Shown one piece after another: positions 27,101 through 35,947 of a DNA stretch of 64,000 nt (the stretch's first letter is position 1; each line of letters starts with the position of its first letter). The position numbers were made by a program, and so were the translations under genes. The stretch spans positions 2,356,001 to 2,420,000 of the forward strand of contig NZ_CP017688.1 of assembly GCF_001831475.1 (NCBI RefSeq). The letters run 5' to 3'. The notes beneath the pieces are model-generated. The model ran no database searches and was not told where the DNA came from. It was given only the letters and a program-made list of their open reading frames with translations. This DNA is from Flavobacterium crassostreae. GTDB taxonomy: Bacteria > Bacteroidota > Bacteroidia > Flavobacteriales > Flavobacteriaceae.

Positions 27101-28468
27101 TCCAAAAATAGCCGAATTCATCATTTTTGAAGCACTTTTATAAGTAATCTGATCTATTTCATTTTGCTTATCTTCTTTAGAAAGAGTTCCTAATTGTGCT
27201 GATTTACTGGCTATTTGAAAAGCGATAAACTCAACAATAATAACGGCTCCATCAATGATGATTCCAAAATCAATGGCTCCTAGACTCATTAAATTGGCAT
27301 CTATTCCAAAAATATTCATTAGTGAAATGGCAAAAAGTAAACATAGCGGTATTACAGAAGCAACCACTAATCCAGAACGCCAGTTTCCTAATAATAGCAC
27401 TACTACAAAAATAACAATCAAACAACCCAAAATAAGGTTTTCGGCCACGGTAAAAGTGGTTTTTGCCACTAATTCGCTTCGTTCTAGAAAGCCGTTAATA
27501 TAGACACCCTCGGGCAAGGTTTTTTCTATATTGGCAATTCGAGCTTTAACATCATTAATAACCTGCTTTGAGTTGGCACCTTTAAGCATCATCACTTGAC
27601 CCAATACTTTTTCGCCTTCGCCGTTTCCGGTTATTGCTCCAAAACGATTGGCGTGACCAAAGCGTACTTGGGCAACATTTTTAATATAAATTGGGGTGCC
27701 GTTGGTGTTTTCTACAACAATATTTTCTATATCTTGTAACGAGTGTACTTTTCCTTCGCCACGTATAAAATAACTTTGATTTACTTTTTCGATATACGCA
27801 CCACCTGCAATACTATTGTTGTTTTCAAGTGCCTCAAAAACTGCTTGTGTACTCACATGCATGGCATTTAACTTGGATGGATTAATGGCAATCTCGTATT
27901 GCTTTAAATACCCACCCCAAGTATTTATTTCTACCACTCCTTTTATACCAGAGAGCTGCCGTTTAATAACCCAATCCTGAATTGTTCGTAAATCGGTTGC
28001 GGTATATTGGTTTTTAAACTCGGGTTTTACCTCTAAGGTATATTGGTAAATCTCTCCTAGTCCTGTGGTTATAGGGCCCATTTCTGGTGTTCCAAAACCA
28101 GCCGGAATTTTGTCTGAAGCAGATTTAATTTTTTCGGCAATTAACTGTCTAGGCAAAAAAGTACCCATATTGTCTTCAAAAACAAGTGTTACAACAGACA
28201 AACCAAATTTAGAAACAGATCTAATTTCTTTAATTCCGGGCAAATTGGCCATTTCAATTTCTACCGGATAAGTGATGTATTGTTCCATATCTTGGGTAGA
28301 AAGATTCTCTGAGGTAGTAATGACTTGTACCTGATTATTGGTAACATCTGGAACTGCACCAATAGAAATTTGAAAAACGGAATACAATCCAAATCCAAAA
28401 ATCCCTAAGGTAAATAACAAAACAATAAATTTGTTTCTTAAACTAAAGGCGATAATTTTTTCAAGCAT
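24134..28468 (-). CDS. CzcA-type heavy-metal RND pump fused to a TolC/CzcC-like domain
   Basis: 1444 residues. Residues about 1-1045 are a complete HME-RND pump with twelve membrane helices. In the fourth helix the sequence DFGIIIDGAVIIVE (D400, D406, E413) is the pattern of divalent-cation pumps (Co/Zn/Cd/Ni) rather than the Cu/Ag type. Residues about 1051-1067 form a hydrophobic stretch ending AFA|Q, like a signal peptide. Residues about 1068-1444 are an outer-membrane-factor domain with long coiled helices, the length of a whole CzcC. Fusions of this kind occur in Bacteroidota. The second gene in the cluster needed for a full tripartite pump (the adaptor) follows directly. Confidence 0.93.
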   Translation of the reverse strand: MLEKIIAFSLRNKFIVLLFTLGIFGFGLYSVFQISIGAVPDVTNNQVQVITTSENLSTQDMEQYITYPVEIEMANLPGIKEIRSVSKFGLSVVTLVFEDNMGTFLPRQLIAEKIKSASDKIPAGFGTPEMGPITTGLGEIYQYTLEVKPEFKNQYTATDLRTIQDWVIKRQLSGIKGVVEINTWGGYLKQYEIAINPSKLNAMHVSTQAVFEALENNNSIAGGAYIEKVNQSYFIRGEGKVHSLQDIENIVVENTNGTPIYIKNVAQVRFGHANRFGAITGNGEGEKVLGQVMMLKGANSKQVINDVKARIANIEKTLPEGVYINGFLERSELVAKTTFTVAENLILGCLIVIFVVVLLLGNWRSGLVVASVIPLCLLFAISLMNIFGIDANLMSLGAIDFGIIIDGAVIIVEFIAFQIASKSAQLGTLSKEDKQNEIDQITYKSASKMMNSAIFGQLIILIVFIPILSLSGIEGKMFKPMAMTFSFALVGAMLFCFTYVPVVASLFLKPKEQNPNSFSAKLLHKLNSGYLPLITWSLKYTKKVLYGAAVLLVAAVALFATMGGEFIPTLDEGDFVIQPVLKTGTSLTKTIATTTKIEQIILKNFPEVEQVVSRIGAAEVPTDPMSMEESDVIVKLKPKSEWVSASSKDELADKIKAAIVKQIPNMEIEFTQPIEMRFNELISGTRSDVAVKIFGEDLDILAQKAQEIKTAIQHIEGASDVIIEKTEGLPQMIVRYDRSKIARYGLNISDLNNMIALGFAGKTVGNVFEGEKRFDMVVRLDSKNRRTIEDLKNLYITTPTAQQIPLQELATITYSEGPAKISRDNTNRRVVVGINVRNRDLQSVVTDIQKSIATKVSLPTGYYVQYGGQFENLQSAKARLMIAVPIALLLIFILLYFAFGSIKEALMVYSAIPLSAVGGVLFLWMRGLPFSISAGVGFIALFGIAVLNGIVLIEHFKELKHQGMKNIDELILKGTTDRLRPVLLTAAAAALGFLPMAISSSAGAEVQRPLATVVIGGLFTATILTMIVLPVLFKVLNQKEFKKPKPNQSNSAIALLLLLLCSPFAFAQKPNSELDSLIAIGVQNNKALKAQQLQVDKYQAHIPSAYTFEKATVYYNYDANNLANNDSPLKVFGIQQRIAFPTVYGAQKRVNQAEYQQVKANYALQKNAVALEISKTYYQIVYLQNQEKRYFYLDSLYQNFSKASDRRFELGETNYLEKITAEAKFRQIKTKLSQIENDKNAQYDVLYSLIQTDKKNVIKNNSITPVIVLTEELSKNIHTAYLESVTNNYKSQVRLQKQHWLPDLNMEYFRGSNKGLSQSLNGFQIGIGVPILFSGNVSKSKAAQLELQSWEQQKQNEEQKREQFVNQKKNELAKYQQAINYYNQYGKKLSDEIIKVADRSYKHGEIDFFQYIQSLENATAIQVEYLDNVLQFNQIQLDTQYLNF

Positions 28469-28525
28469 GTTTACTTTATTTTACATTTCAAAAATACAGT
28501 AACTATTTAATAAAAGCCTTAAGAA

Positions 28526-29923
28526 TTACTTAAGTTCTGATGTGCTTAGTTTTAAAATCACTGTGGTGCCTTGGTTTAATTTGCTGGTAACCGCAAGACT
28601 AATGTCTAATAGTAAGGCTATTTTTTTTACAATAGACAAGCCCAGACCAGTACCCTTGACTTCTGGATGCGCTGTAGCATGGGATCTAAAAAAAGGATGA
28701 AATACGTTATCCAAATCTTGGGAGGCAATACCAATACCGGTATCTGTAATGTGGCATTCTGTGGTGCCGGCTTGCTGGTGTATACTAATGCGCAGCATAC
28801 CGTTGGGATTAGAGTATTTTACTGCATTAGAAAGCAAATTACTAACTAATATGGTGAATAAATCTCTATCGGTATAGATATAATAGTCTTGCGTAAAATT
28901 GGTCTGTAATTGAAGGTTTTTTTGCGTAATATCTTCGGAATAGTGCGCAATACCATCCAAAAAAAGGGCGTTTAAGGATACCTTTTCTGACAAGAGGGGT
29001 TTGTTTTGGTTTTCAAACCGCGCCAATAATAATAATTGATCCACTAGATCGTTCAGGCGGTCTACCTCTGTGATACAAAAACGTATTTTTTGGTGGTATT
29101 CTTCTGGTTCTCTGGTTTTTCGGATCAGTACCTCTAAGGTGCCTTTGAGTACTGTTAAAGGGGTTCTTAATTCATGAGAAGCATCGGAGGTAAATTGTTT
29201 TTCTCTGGCAATGGCATATTCTATACGGTCTAATAGTTGATTAATTGTTTTGGAAAGGGTGTACAATTCGTCTTTATTTTGTGGCAACGCAATTCTAGCT
29301 GTTAGGTGGTCTTTGGTAATAACATTAGAGGTTTTAATGATGGCACTGATGGGTTTTATGCTACGGCCAGCTATAAATCGAGCTATAAAAAATAACAAAA
29401 CCAGAATTAATGGATACGCAATTAGGAGTACTTGAGCTAATTTTTTGAGTACCACGGATGCTCCTTCAAGAGACATGGCTACTATAATATATCCTACCTT
29501 CACTCCTTGTTCAGAAAGTATGGGCACTTGTACTTGTCGTATTTTGTCTCCAGATAAGGTGGTGTCAAATAGTTGGGTATCTTTTACGGCAGTGTGCAAA
29601 TGCAAAAGATCCATTTTGAGGTTGGGCGATTTTTCTAAAACGCGCCCTTTTGGATCCATAAAAGTAATAAAAACAGGGTTTACATCTACAGTATTGTGTT
29701 CTCTTTCTTTCCATTCTTCTTTGTGAGAAAGACAGTACGTTCTGGCATTTATTTTAATTTCACTCAAGTGGTTGCTAACTTCGATGCCAATATTGGCATC
29801 AATATCATTATAAAAAGTAAGGCGCACCAAAGAATACAACACCCCAAAAACGCCAAAAATCAATAATGCGGTGGTTAGTATATAATTGAAAGCAATTCGG
29901 TTTTTAAAAGAAAGTTGTTGCAT
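28526..29923 (-). CDS. Sensor histidine kinase (CusS/CzcS-like)
   Basis: 465 residues. Membrane helices at about 12-34 and 165-185 bracket a periplasmic sensor domain of about 130 residues (containing CLSHKEEWKEREH, a possible metal-ligand cluster). A HAMP linker follows, then HisKA with ASHELRTPLTVL (phospho-acceptor H250) and HATPase with NLLSNAVKYSNP, ITDTGIGIASQDL and GTGLGLSIVKKIA. It starts 2 bp after the response regulator stop. Its position ahead of the pump genes suggests it senses a metal in the periplasm; the ligand is inferred. Confidence 0.93.
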   Translation of the reverse strand: MQQLSFKNRIAFNYILTTALLIFGVFGVLYSLVRLTFYNDIDANIGIEVSNHLSEIKINARTYCLSHKEEWKEREHNTVDVNPVFITFMDPKGRVLEKSPNLKMDLLHLHTAVKDTQLFDTTLSGDKIRQVQVPILSEQGVKVGYIIVAMSLEGASVVLKKLAQVLLIAYPLILVLLFFIARFIAGRSIKPISAIIKTSNVITKDHLTARIALPQNKDELYTLSKTINQLLDRIEYAIAREKQFTSDASHELRTPLTVLKGTLEVLIRKTREPEEYHQKIRFCITEVDRLNDLVDQLLLLARFENQNKPLLSEKVSLNALFLDGIAHYSEDITQKNLQLQTNFTQDYYIYTDRDLFTILVSNLLSNAVKYSNPNGMLRISIHQQAGTTECHITDTGIGIASQDLDNVFHPFFRSHATAHPEVKGTGLGLSIVKKIALLLDISLAVTSKLNQGTTVILKLSTSELK

Positions 29924-29925
29924 AA

Positions 29926-30588
29926 CTAATCATTGGCTAAATATCCTACACCACGTATGGTTTTAATGTAGTCTTGTTCTATTTTTAAATTTAATTTTTT
30001 ACGTATTGCATTGATAAAAACATCTATAACTCCTGTATCATAATTAAAATGAATATTCCAAACATCTTCTATTATTTGATTTCGGGTACATACTTTTGCT
30101 TTATTACGCACCAAATAAGTGAGTAACTCAAATTCTCTTTGAGTGAGTGCTACCTCTTGTCCGCTTGCGGTAACGGTGTGTTTGTTGGTGTCTATTTGTA
30201 TGCTCCCCAAGGTGAGTATGGGGTTTTGAGTGGGATTTCTAAAATGTATTTTGATGCGTGCTACTAACTCCTCAAAACTAAATGGTTTTTTGATATAATC
30301 ATTGGCTCCTGCTTGTAGCCCTGCAATGGTTTCTTGAACGGTATCCTTGGCTGTCAAAAAAATAATTGGCGTTTTGAAGTCGGTCTCTCGGATTGTTTGG
30401 CATAACTCCAAACCACTTATCTCCGGAAGCATCCAATCTAGCAAAATAAGATCAAAAGGGTTTTGTTGAATGAGCTCAAGAGCCCTACTGCCGTGGGTAG
30501 CACTGCTAATTGAGTAGCCTTCTTCTTCTAAGCCTTGTTGCAAAAATTGCAAAATTCCTGCTTCGTCCTCTACAATTAAAATATGCAT
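29926..30588 (-). CDS. OmpR/PhoB-family response regulator
   Basis: 220 residues. The receiver domain has the acidic pocket VEDE, phospho-acceptor D51 in LLDWMLPEISG, the conserved T in IIFLTAKD and K in YIKKPFSFEEL. The C-terminal winged helix (about 125-220) has LTQREFELLTYLVRNKAKVCTRNQI and the YIKTIRGVGYL end typical of the family. First gene of the metal locus; it most likely activates the RND and VIT1 genes downstream and possibly itself. Confidence 0.94.
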   Translation of the reverse strand: MHILIVEDEAGILQFLQQGLEEEGYSISSATHGSRALELIQQNPFDLILLDWMLPEISGLELCQTIRETDFKTPIIFLTAKDTVQETIAGLQAGANDYIKKPFSFEELVARIKIHFRNPTQNPILTLGSIQIDTNKHTVTASGQEVALTQREFELLTYLVRNKAKVCTRNQIIEDVWNIHFNYDTGVIDVFINAIRKKLNLKIEQDYIKTIRGVGYLAND

Positions 30589-30665
30589 TTTACTTTTTTT
30601 ATTCCATTTCTAATTTAAAACCTATCCTAGCACTATTTTAATGCTAAAATAACGTATAGTTAGAT

Positions 30666-30690
30666 ATATTTGTACCAAATTTAAACTAAA
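30666..30690. promoter_or_regulatory. Divergent -7 boxes and palindrome near the metal-locus regulator
   Basis: The stretch holds a TATATTTG box on the plus strand and a TAAATTTG box on the minus strand, joined by the inverted repeat ATTTG-TAC-CAAAT. It is 80-100 nt from the response-regulator start. It may be a start region or an operator; no -33 element is convincing. Confidence 0.3.
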
Positions 30691-30755
30691 AGAATTTCCT
30701 GAAATTGTTTTGGCTACCGTATTAAGCAAAACTTAAGAATTCTATTTTTAGAAAC

Positions 30756-30789
30756 TTGAGTTAGTTAACTATCCAATACCGTAGCTTTG
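30756..30789 (+). promoter_or_regulatory. Promoter of the LTA-synthase-like gene
   Basis: TTG (30756-30758), 23-nt spacer and TAGCTTTG (30782-30789), fitting the Bacteroidota consensus; 16 nt before the ATG. Confidence 0.5.
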
Positions 30790-30805
30790 CTACCAAAAAA
30801 AACCT

Positions 30806-32899
30806 ATGGCATTATTTAAAAAATTAGCTCCCTTTTACAACCTTACCTTATTTTATATTTCGGTAAGTTTTATACTAAGAATAGTATTGTTGTTTCATCC
30901 CATAACCCAAGCCAATTTTAGGCTCCTTGAGGTTCTAAAAATAGTTGGTGTAGGGATCGTTTCGGATTTCTTTGTAATAATTCTTGCGAGTGGCTTTTTG
31001 TGGTTGTACTTAATTTTTATATCCAATAGCAAATACTACAAGCCTTATGGATATATTGTTTTGGGGCTGTTTATTGCTTTATTTTTATACCTTGCCTCAG
31101 GCAAATCCATACTTAATGAATACGGTGGAGCTTTGCCCAAAATTGGATTGCTATTTGTTGGAATCAAAACTTTTTTGTTTGGTTTACTGCTATTTGTTCC
31201 TAAATACCGAGACAAAATTAGATTTTGGCTTTTTAGCTTTGTAATGTTCTTGTTTGTGGTTTTAATTTTACAAAACGCCATTAGTGAGTATTTTTTCTGG
31301 AATGAATTTGGAGTAAAATACAATTTTATTGCCGTAAATTATTTAGTGTACACCAACGAAGTTATTGGCAATATTATGGAGTCTTATCCAGTGATTCCTT
31401 TGTTTTCAACCTTATTTTTGCTTGCTGGGGTGGTTTCGTATTTTATAATTAGAGCCTCCAAAAGTTATCTAGAAAACATTCCTACTTTTGTAGAAAAAAT
31501 ACAACTCTCTGCTATTTACTTTGCGTTGTTTGCGTTGTCTTTGTTTGCAATTCCTAAATTGGCACTAATGGAAAATTCGCCAAATACCTTTAGCAAGGAA
31601 CTACAAGCCAACGGAATTTACCGTTTTTATCTGGCTTTTGTCAATAGCGAATTGGATTATTTTACGTTTTATAAATTGCTACCCGAGAAAGATGCTTATG
31701 CCACATTAGGCACTCAAATAAATGGTATTAAAGGCCAATATACACTACAAGACATTAAAAACAGCGCTGCAGAAATGCATAAAAATGTGGTTTTGATTAC
31801 CATTGAAAGCTACAGTGCCGATTTCATGAAAATGTATGGCAACAACCAAAACATCACCCATTTTTTGGATCAATTGGCAACAGAGAGTTTGTTGTTCACC
31901 AATTTGTATGCCTCTGGTAATAGAACCGTACGGGGTCTAGAAGCAGTAACGCTATGCTTGCCTCCTACTGCCGGTGAGAGTGTCGTAAAACGAAAAGACA
32001 ATAAAAACAAATTTACAACTGGTGCTGTTTTTAAAAACAAAGGTTATACAGTAAAATACCTCTATGGAGGGGATGCTTTTTTTGATAATATGGAAGATTT
32101 CTTTTCCGGAAACGGCTATGATATTGTAGACAAAAAGACCCTAACTCCACAAGAAATTACTTTCTCAAACGTGTGGGGAGTTTGTGATGAAGATATGGCC
32201 AACAAAGCCATTACAATAATGAACGCTGAGGCAAAAACCGGAAAACCTTTTTTTAACCACTGGATGACGGTAAGCAACCACAGACCATTTACCTATCCTG
32301 ACCACAAAATTGATATTCCGGCAGATACTAAATCTAGAGAAGGTGGCGTAAAATATACCGATTATGCTTTGAAAACGTTTTTTGACATGGCCAAAAAACA
32401 ACCTTGGTTTGCCAATACCGTTTTTGTTATTCTGTCCGATCATTGTGCATCTAGTGCCGGCAAAACAGAGCTTCCGGTAGATAAATACCGAATTCCGGCT
32501 ATGGTTTATAGCCCTGGATTTATTGCACCACAGCACTACCCCAACTTAATGTCTCAAATTGATATTATGCCTACCGTTTTGGGTTTACTTAACTTTAAGT
32601 ACCAAAGTAAATTTTTTGGTCAAGATGTTCTTAAATCCACCTACAAACCAAGAGCTTTGATAGCTACTTATCAGGATTTAGGTCTGATTAAAGACAATGT
32701 TTTAACCATACTCTCACCAAAACAAAAAGTAAAACAATTTCAATTAACCTTATTGCCCAAAGAAGGAGTTGCAGCTAATTTTCAATTGTATTATGATCAA
32801 AAACCAATACAAATACCTCGTGAGGATTTAATCCAAGAAACCATTGCTTACTACCAAACTGCTTCGGATATATTAAAGAAAAAGAAATACCAAAAATAA
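30806..32899 (+). CDS. LTA-synthase-like sulfatase-fold membrane enzyme
   Basis: 697 residues. Five hydrophobic segments lie in the first 230 residues, followed by a periplasmic sulfatase-like domain (about 320-600). The metal/nucleophile region is seen in VVLITIESYSADFMKMYG (Glu) and ASGNRTVRGLEAVTLCLPP (likely catalytic Thr in NRT), then NHWMTVSNHRPFTYP, and VFVILSDHCASSAGK with the second Asp-His pair. In Gram-positives LtaS transfers glycerol phosphate; Bacteroidota have no LTA, so this is more likely a phosphoglycerol or phosphoethanolamine transferase acting on an envelope glycan or lipid. Substrate unknown. Confidence 0.85.
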   Translation: MALFKKLAPFYNLTLFYISVSFILRIVLLFHPITQANFRLLEVLKIVGVGIVSDFFVIILASGFLWLYLIFISNSKYYKPYGYIVLGLFIALFLYLASGKSILNEYGGALPKIGLLFVGIKTFLFGLLLFVPKYRDKIRFWLFSFVMFLFVVLILQNAISEYFFWNEFGVKYNFIAVNYLVYTNEVIGNIMESYPVIPLFSTLFLLAGVVSYFIIRASKSYLENIPTFVEKIQLSAIYFALFALSLFAIPKLALMENSPNTFSKELQANGIYRFYLAFVNSELDYFTFYKLLPEKDAYATLGTQINGIKGQYTLQDIKNSAAEMHKNVVLITIESYSADFMKMYGNNQNITHFLDQLATESLLFTNLYASGNRTVRGLEAVTLCLPPTAGESVVKRKDNKNKFTTGAVFKNKGYTVKYLYGGDAFFDNMEDFFSGNGYDIVDKKTLTPQEITFSNVWGVCDEDMANKAITIMNAEAKTGKPFFNHWMTVSNHRPFTYPDHKIDIPADTKSREGGVKYTDYALKTFFDMAKKQPWFANTVFVILSDHCASSAGKTELPVDKYRIPAMVYSPGFIAPQHYPNLMSQIDIMPTVLGLLNFKYQSKFFGQDVLKSTYKPRALIATYQDLGLIKDNVLTILSPKQKVKQFQLTLLPKEGVAANFQLYYDQKPIQIPREDLIQETIAYYQTASDILKKKKYQK

Positions 32900-32919
32900 A
32901 CACCACTCGCAACCTGCCA

Positions 32920-32952
32920 AAAAGCCCATTTTACTGCATAAAATGGGCTTTT
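32920..32952. terminator. Bidirectional intrinsic terminator
   Basis: 14-bp perfect stem AAAAGCCCATTTTA/TAAAATGGGCTTTT with a 5-nt loop, between the convergent genes ending at 32899 and 33004. Confidence 0.88.
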
Positions 32953-33003
32953 GCGTTGGTATATACTATGTAGCAATCAAAATTTTATTATAGATACAAC
33001 TAC

Positions 33004-34167
33004 TTACATTTTATAGTGCAAAGAATCAATTATTTCCTTTTCGTGTTCTGTGGCTATAAAACCTGAAAAATCCCAGTAATTGGTAAGGATGTTGTTTTTT
33101 TTGTTAAAAAGGGTTTTTTCTTTAAAAACATCGCTCTCTTTGTACGTAAAATTTTGTTTATTAAAGTGGGTGGTAATAAAACTATTTTGTACCTCAATAT
33201 TTTTAACGGTGTCTTTTAGTTGTACATCATAAGCTATATTCTCGTTAGCATTTAACAAAAAATACCCTTGATCATCGAGTCTATAATTTACTTTTACAAA
33301 AGAATTGGTGATTTGCTTAGTGGTACCAAAAATAATATCCTTGTGGGCTGCTGTTGCTTTTGGGGTTCTTTTGATGGTAAATTCTTTAATTATTTTTTTT
33401 TCGGTATCGTAAATTATTTCAAAGGTATCCAAAAAATTCTCGGAAGAATCTTGCGGCGTTATGGTCATGATATTGTTTTTTTTGTTGTTCTGAGGGGCTG
33501 TAATCAAAAAATCCAATTCGTGGGCATTTTTTACCTCCAAAATAGGGTCTAAATACCTAAAACTACAGTATTTTTCCATAATATCATTCAGATTGTAGCC
33601 CAAAAGATCTTCGGTGATGTCTTGATCCAACAAACCAAACGATCTGTTTTGTTCTACCAATAGAGTGGTACTTAATTTATCCTGGTCTTTTGAAAACTGA
33701 AAATTAACCAAGCCATCATTATAATAGGCATATTGCTGGTTTAGTTTAAAAAATTCTCTAACGTAGACCTTTAATCGAGCTGGTACCGTTATTTTTTGGA
33801 TCGAATTGGCTACAATTTTTTTGAGGATTTTTTGAGGATTTTCTGTAGTCAAAATAATCTCGTCTAGCGCATTTCTGGTACTTTTTAGATACACAGTATA
33901 GTTATTTTGCTGTAACTCACTCCATCTAAGATTTAAAGTCTCGTATGTAGCCTCAGAGACCTGAATGCTAGAAGATCCTTTTAGTTCAAAAGATACTATC
34001 CCTTGGGAGTTGCTCAACAAAATTTGTTTGGTTTTGACAACCGATAAAGTAGCATTTTCAATTGGCAACTGTGTTTCAATATCTTTGATCTGCACAGAAT
34101 ATGCCTCTGCTTGGCTGTAAATACGAGCACTATAGAGTATCCATAAAAAGAAAAAACATTTTTTCAT
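33004..34167 (-). CDS. Exported protein with carboxypeptidase-regulatory-like N-terminal domain
   Basis: 387 residues with signal peptide MKKCFFFLWILYSARIYSQA. Residues about 22-95 fit a CarboxypepD_reg-like beta-sandwich (VQIKDIETQLPIENATLSVV, GIVSFELKGSSSIQVSEATYETLNL). The rest, about 100-387, is a beta-rich domain of a Bacteroidota family I cannot name more precisely (IILTTENPQKILKKIVANSIQ, YVREFFKLNQQYAYYNDGLVNFQF). Probably periplasmic or outer-membrane-associated. No TonB-dependent receptor barrel is present. Monocistronic. Confidence 0.75.
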   Translation of the reverse strand: MKKCFFFLWILYSARIYSQAEAYSVQIKDIETQLPIENATLSVVKTKQILLSNSQGIVSFELKGSSSIQVSEATYETLNLRWSELQQNNYTVYLKSTRNALDEIILTTENPQKILKKIVANSIQKITVPARLKVYVREFFKLNQQYAYYNDGLVNFQFSKDQDKLSTTLLVEQNRSFGLLDQDITEDLLGYNLNDIMEKYCSFRYLDPILEVKNAHELDFLITAPQNNKKNNIMTITPQDSSENFLDTFEIIYDTEKKIIKEFTIKRTPKATAAHKDIIFGTTKQITNSFVKVNYRLDDQGYFLLNANENIAYDVQLKDTVKNIEVQNSFITTHFNKQNFTYKESDVFKEKTLFNKKNNILTNYWDFSGFIATEHEKEIIDSLHYKM

Positions 34168-34230
34168 ACTATAAAATTATAAAAAATTATAAACCCAAAC
34201 AGTCCAATAGTCTGTTTTAATTCTGTCCAT

Positions 34231-34259
34231 AAAAAAAACCTGAACAATATCCAGGTTTT
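34231..34259 (-). terminator. Terminator after the ferredoxin gene
   Basis: Minus-strand stem AAAACCTG/CAGGTTTT followed by a run of T, 25 bp past the stop at 34284. Confidence 0.7.
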
Positions 34260-34283
34260 CTTAGTAGTATTTGATTTACAAAA

Positions 34284-34640
<357 letters not shown>

Positions 34641-34720
34641 TTATCTTAAAAATTGATGTATCTTAAATTTCAATTCGCTAATTGATTTACAAAGACATTA
34701 CATCTTTTGAGGTATTGCCT

Positions 34721-34752
34721 TTTGACTTTAGAATTAAATATGCTTATTTTTG
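34721..34752 (+). promoter_or_regulatory. Promoter of the acyl-CoA reductase gene
   Basis: TTTG (34721-34724), 20-nt spacer, TATTTTTG (34745-34752): an excellent match to the Bacteroidota housekeeping consensus, 38 nt before the ATG at 34791. Confidence 0.7.
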
Positions 34753-34790
34753 TGCAAAATTACAATCAAAACAATTCATAAACAAACATT

Positions 34791-35846
34791 ATGACATTAG
34801 AAGTTAAAAAAAACATTTTCATTGAATTAGGGCGTTTTTTAAATCAATTCACTGACAATGAAAGCATTAAAAACAAAAATGTTCTCCAAAATGATTTGTT
34901 TTTTGATGAATTTAACAAATTAATTAAATTATCACAATCCCATAACGGTTGGTATACTCCGGAGCAAGTTTATTTTTCCATTCAATCTTGGGCAACTGCG
35001 TTGTCTGAAGACAACCTCAATCAATGGTTATCGAACTACAATTTTGAGTCCGTAACTCCCAAAAAAGTTGCTTTGATCCTTGCCGGAAATATTCCATTGG
35101 TGGGGTTTCATGATTTTTTGTGTGTACTCCTAGCAGGACATAGTGTGGTGGTCAAAACATCTTCTAATGACCAGCATTTGCTGCCTTTTTTGGCAAAATA
35201 TTTGAGTACTATTGCTCCTCCAATTGCAGATAAAATTACTTTTGTAGAAGGAAAATTAGAAAATTTTGATACCGTAATTGCTACCGGAAGCAACAATACG
35301 GCACGCTATTTTGAATATTATTTTAAAGACAAACCTGCTATTATCCGAAAAAATAGAAATTCTGTCGCGGTACTAAACGGATCCGAAACCAAAGAAGAAT
35401 TGGTAGCATTAGGAGCAGATATTTTTAGATATTTTGGGTTGGGTTGCCGTAATGTTTCTAAACTTTTTGTGCCAAAGGGCTATTCTTTTGATGCTTTTTT
35501 TGAAGCTATTTTTGAATACCAAGACGTAATTCATTACGAAAAATACGCCAACAATTACGACTACAATAAGGCGGTGTTTTTGATGAGTAATTTTAAGTTA
35601 TTAGACAACGGCTTTTTGACCTTAAAAGAAGATCCAAGTTATGCCTCTCCGATATCTAGTGTTTTTTATGAATATTACGATACTATTGCAGCGCTGCAAA
35701 CCAAATTAAGTACTGAACAAGACCAAATACAGTGTATTGTTAGCAAAGATTTAATTGCAGGAAGCATTGCCTTTGGCCAGACACAACAACCTAAATTATG
35801 GGATTATGCAGATAATAGAGATACCTTGTTGTTTTTGTTGGAATAA
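34791..35846 (+). CDS. Acyl-CoA reductase (LuxC-like)
   Basis: 351-residue aldehyde-dehydrogenase-superfamily enzyme that would reduce acyl-CoA or acyl-ACP to an aldehyde with NAD(P)H. Seen: LILAGNIPLVGFHDFLCVLLAGHSVVVKTS (nucleotide-binding), TVIATGSNNTARYFEYYF, and the nucleophile Cys in FGLGCRNVSKLF (C219). Common in flavobacteria next to serine-synthesis genes; here serC and a serA-like gene follow on the same strand. No luxA/B genes are present, so luminescence is not implied. The true substrate is unknown. Confidence 0.85.
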   Translation: MTLEVKKNIFIELGRFLNQFTDNESIKNKNVLQNDLFFDEFNKLIKLSQSHNGWYTPEQVYFSIQSWATALSEDNLNQWLSNYNFESVTPKKVALILAGNIPLVGFHDFLCVLLAGHSVVVKTSSNDQHLLPFLAKYLSTIAPPIADKITFVEGKLENFDTVIATGSNNTARYFEYYFKDKPAIIRKNRNSVAVLNGSETKEELVALGADIFRYFGLGCRNVSKLFVPKGYSFDAFFEAIFEYQDVIHYEKYANNYDYNKAVFLMSNFKLLDNGFLTLKEDPSYASPISSVFYEYYDTIAALQTKLSTEQDQIQCIVSKDLIAGSIAFGQTQQPKLWDYADNRDTLLFLLE

Positions 35847-35947
35847 ATAATTGTTTTTTTGGATGCAAATGGTATTCATAAACTAACACTACTTTGTGTT
35901 CCAATACCGAAATTTGCTTTATAACTTTTTTGGACATCTCTTATACT

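Noticed and set aside
34791..35846. Bioluminescence operon suggested by the LuxC-like protein
   Set aside because: There are no luxA, luxB, luxD or luxE genes; LuxC-like reductases are common in non-luminous flavobacteria.
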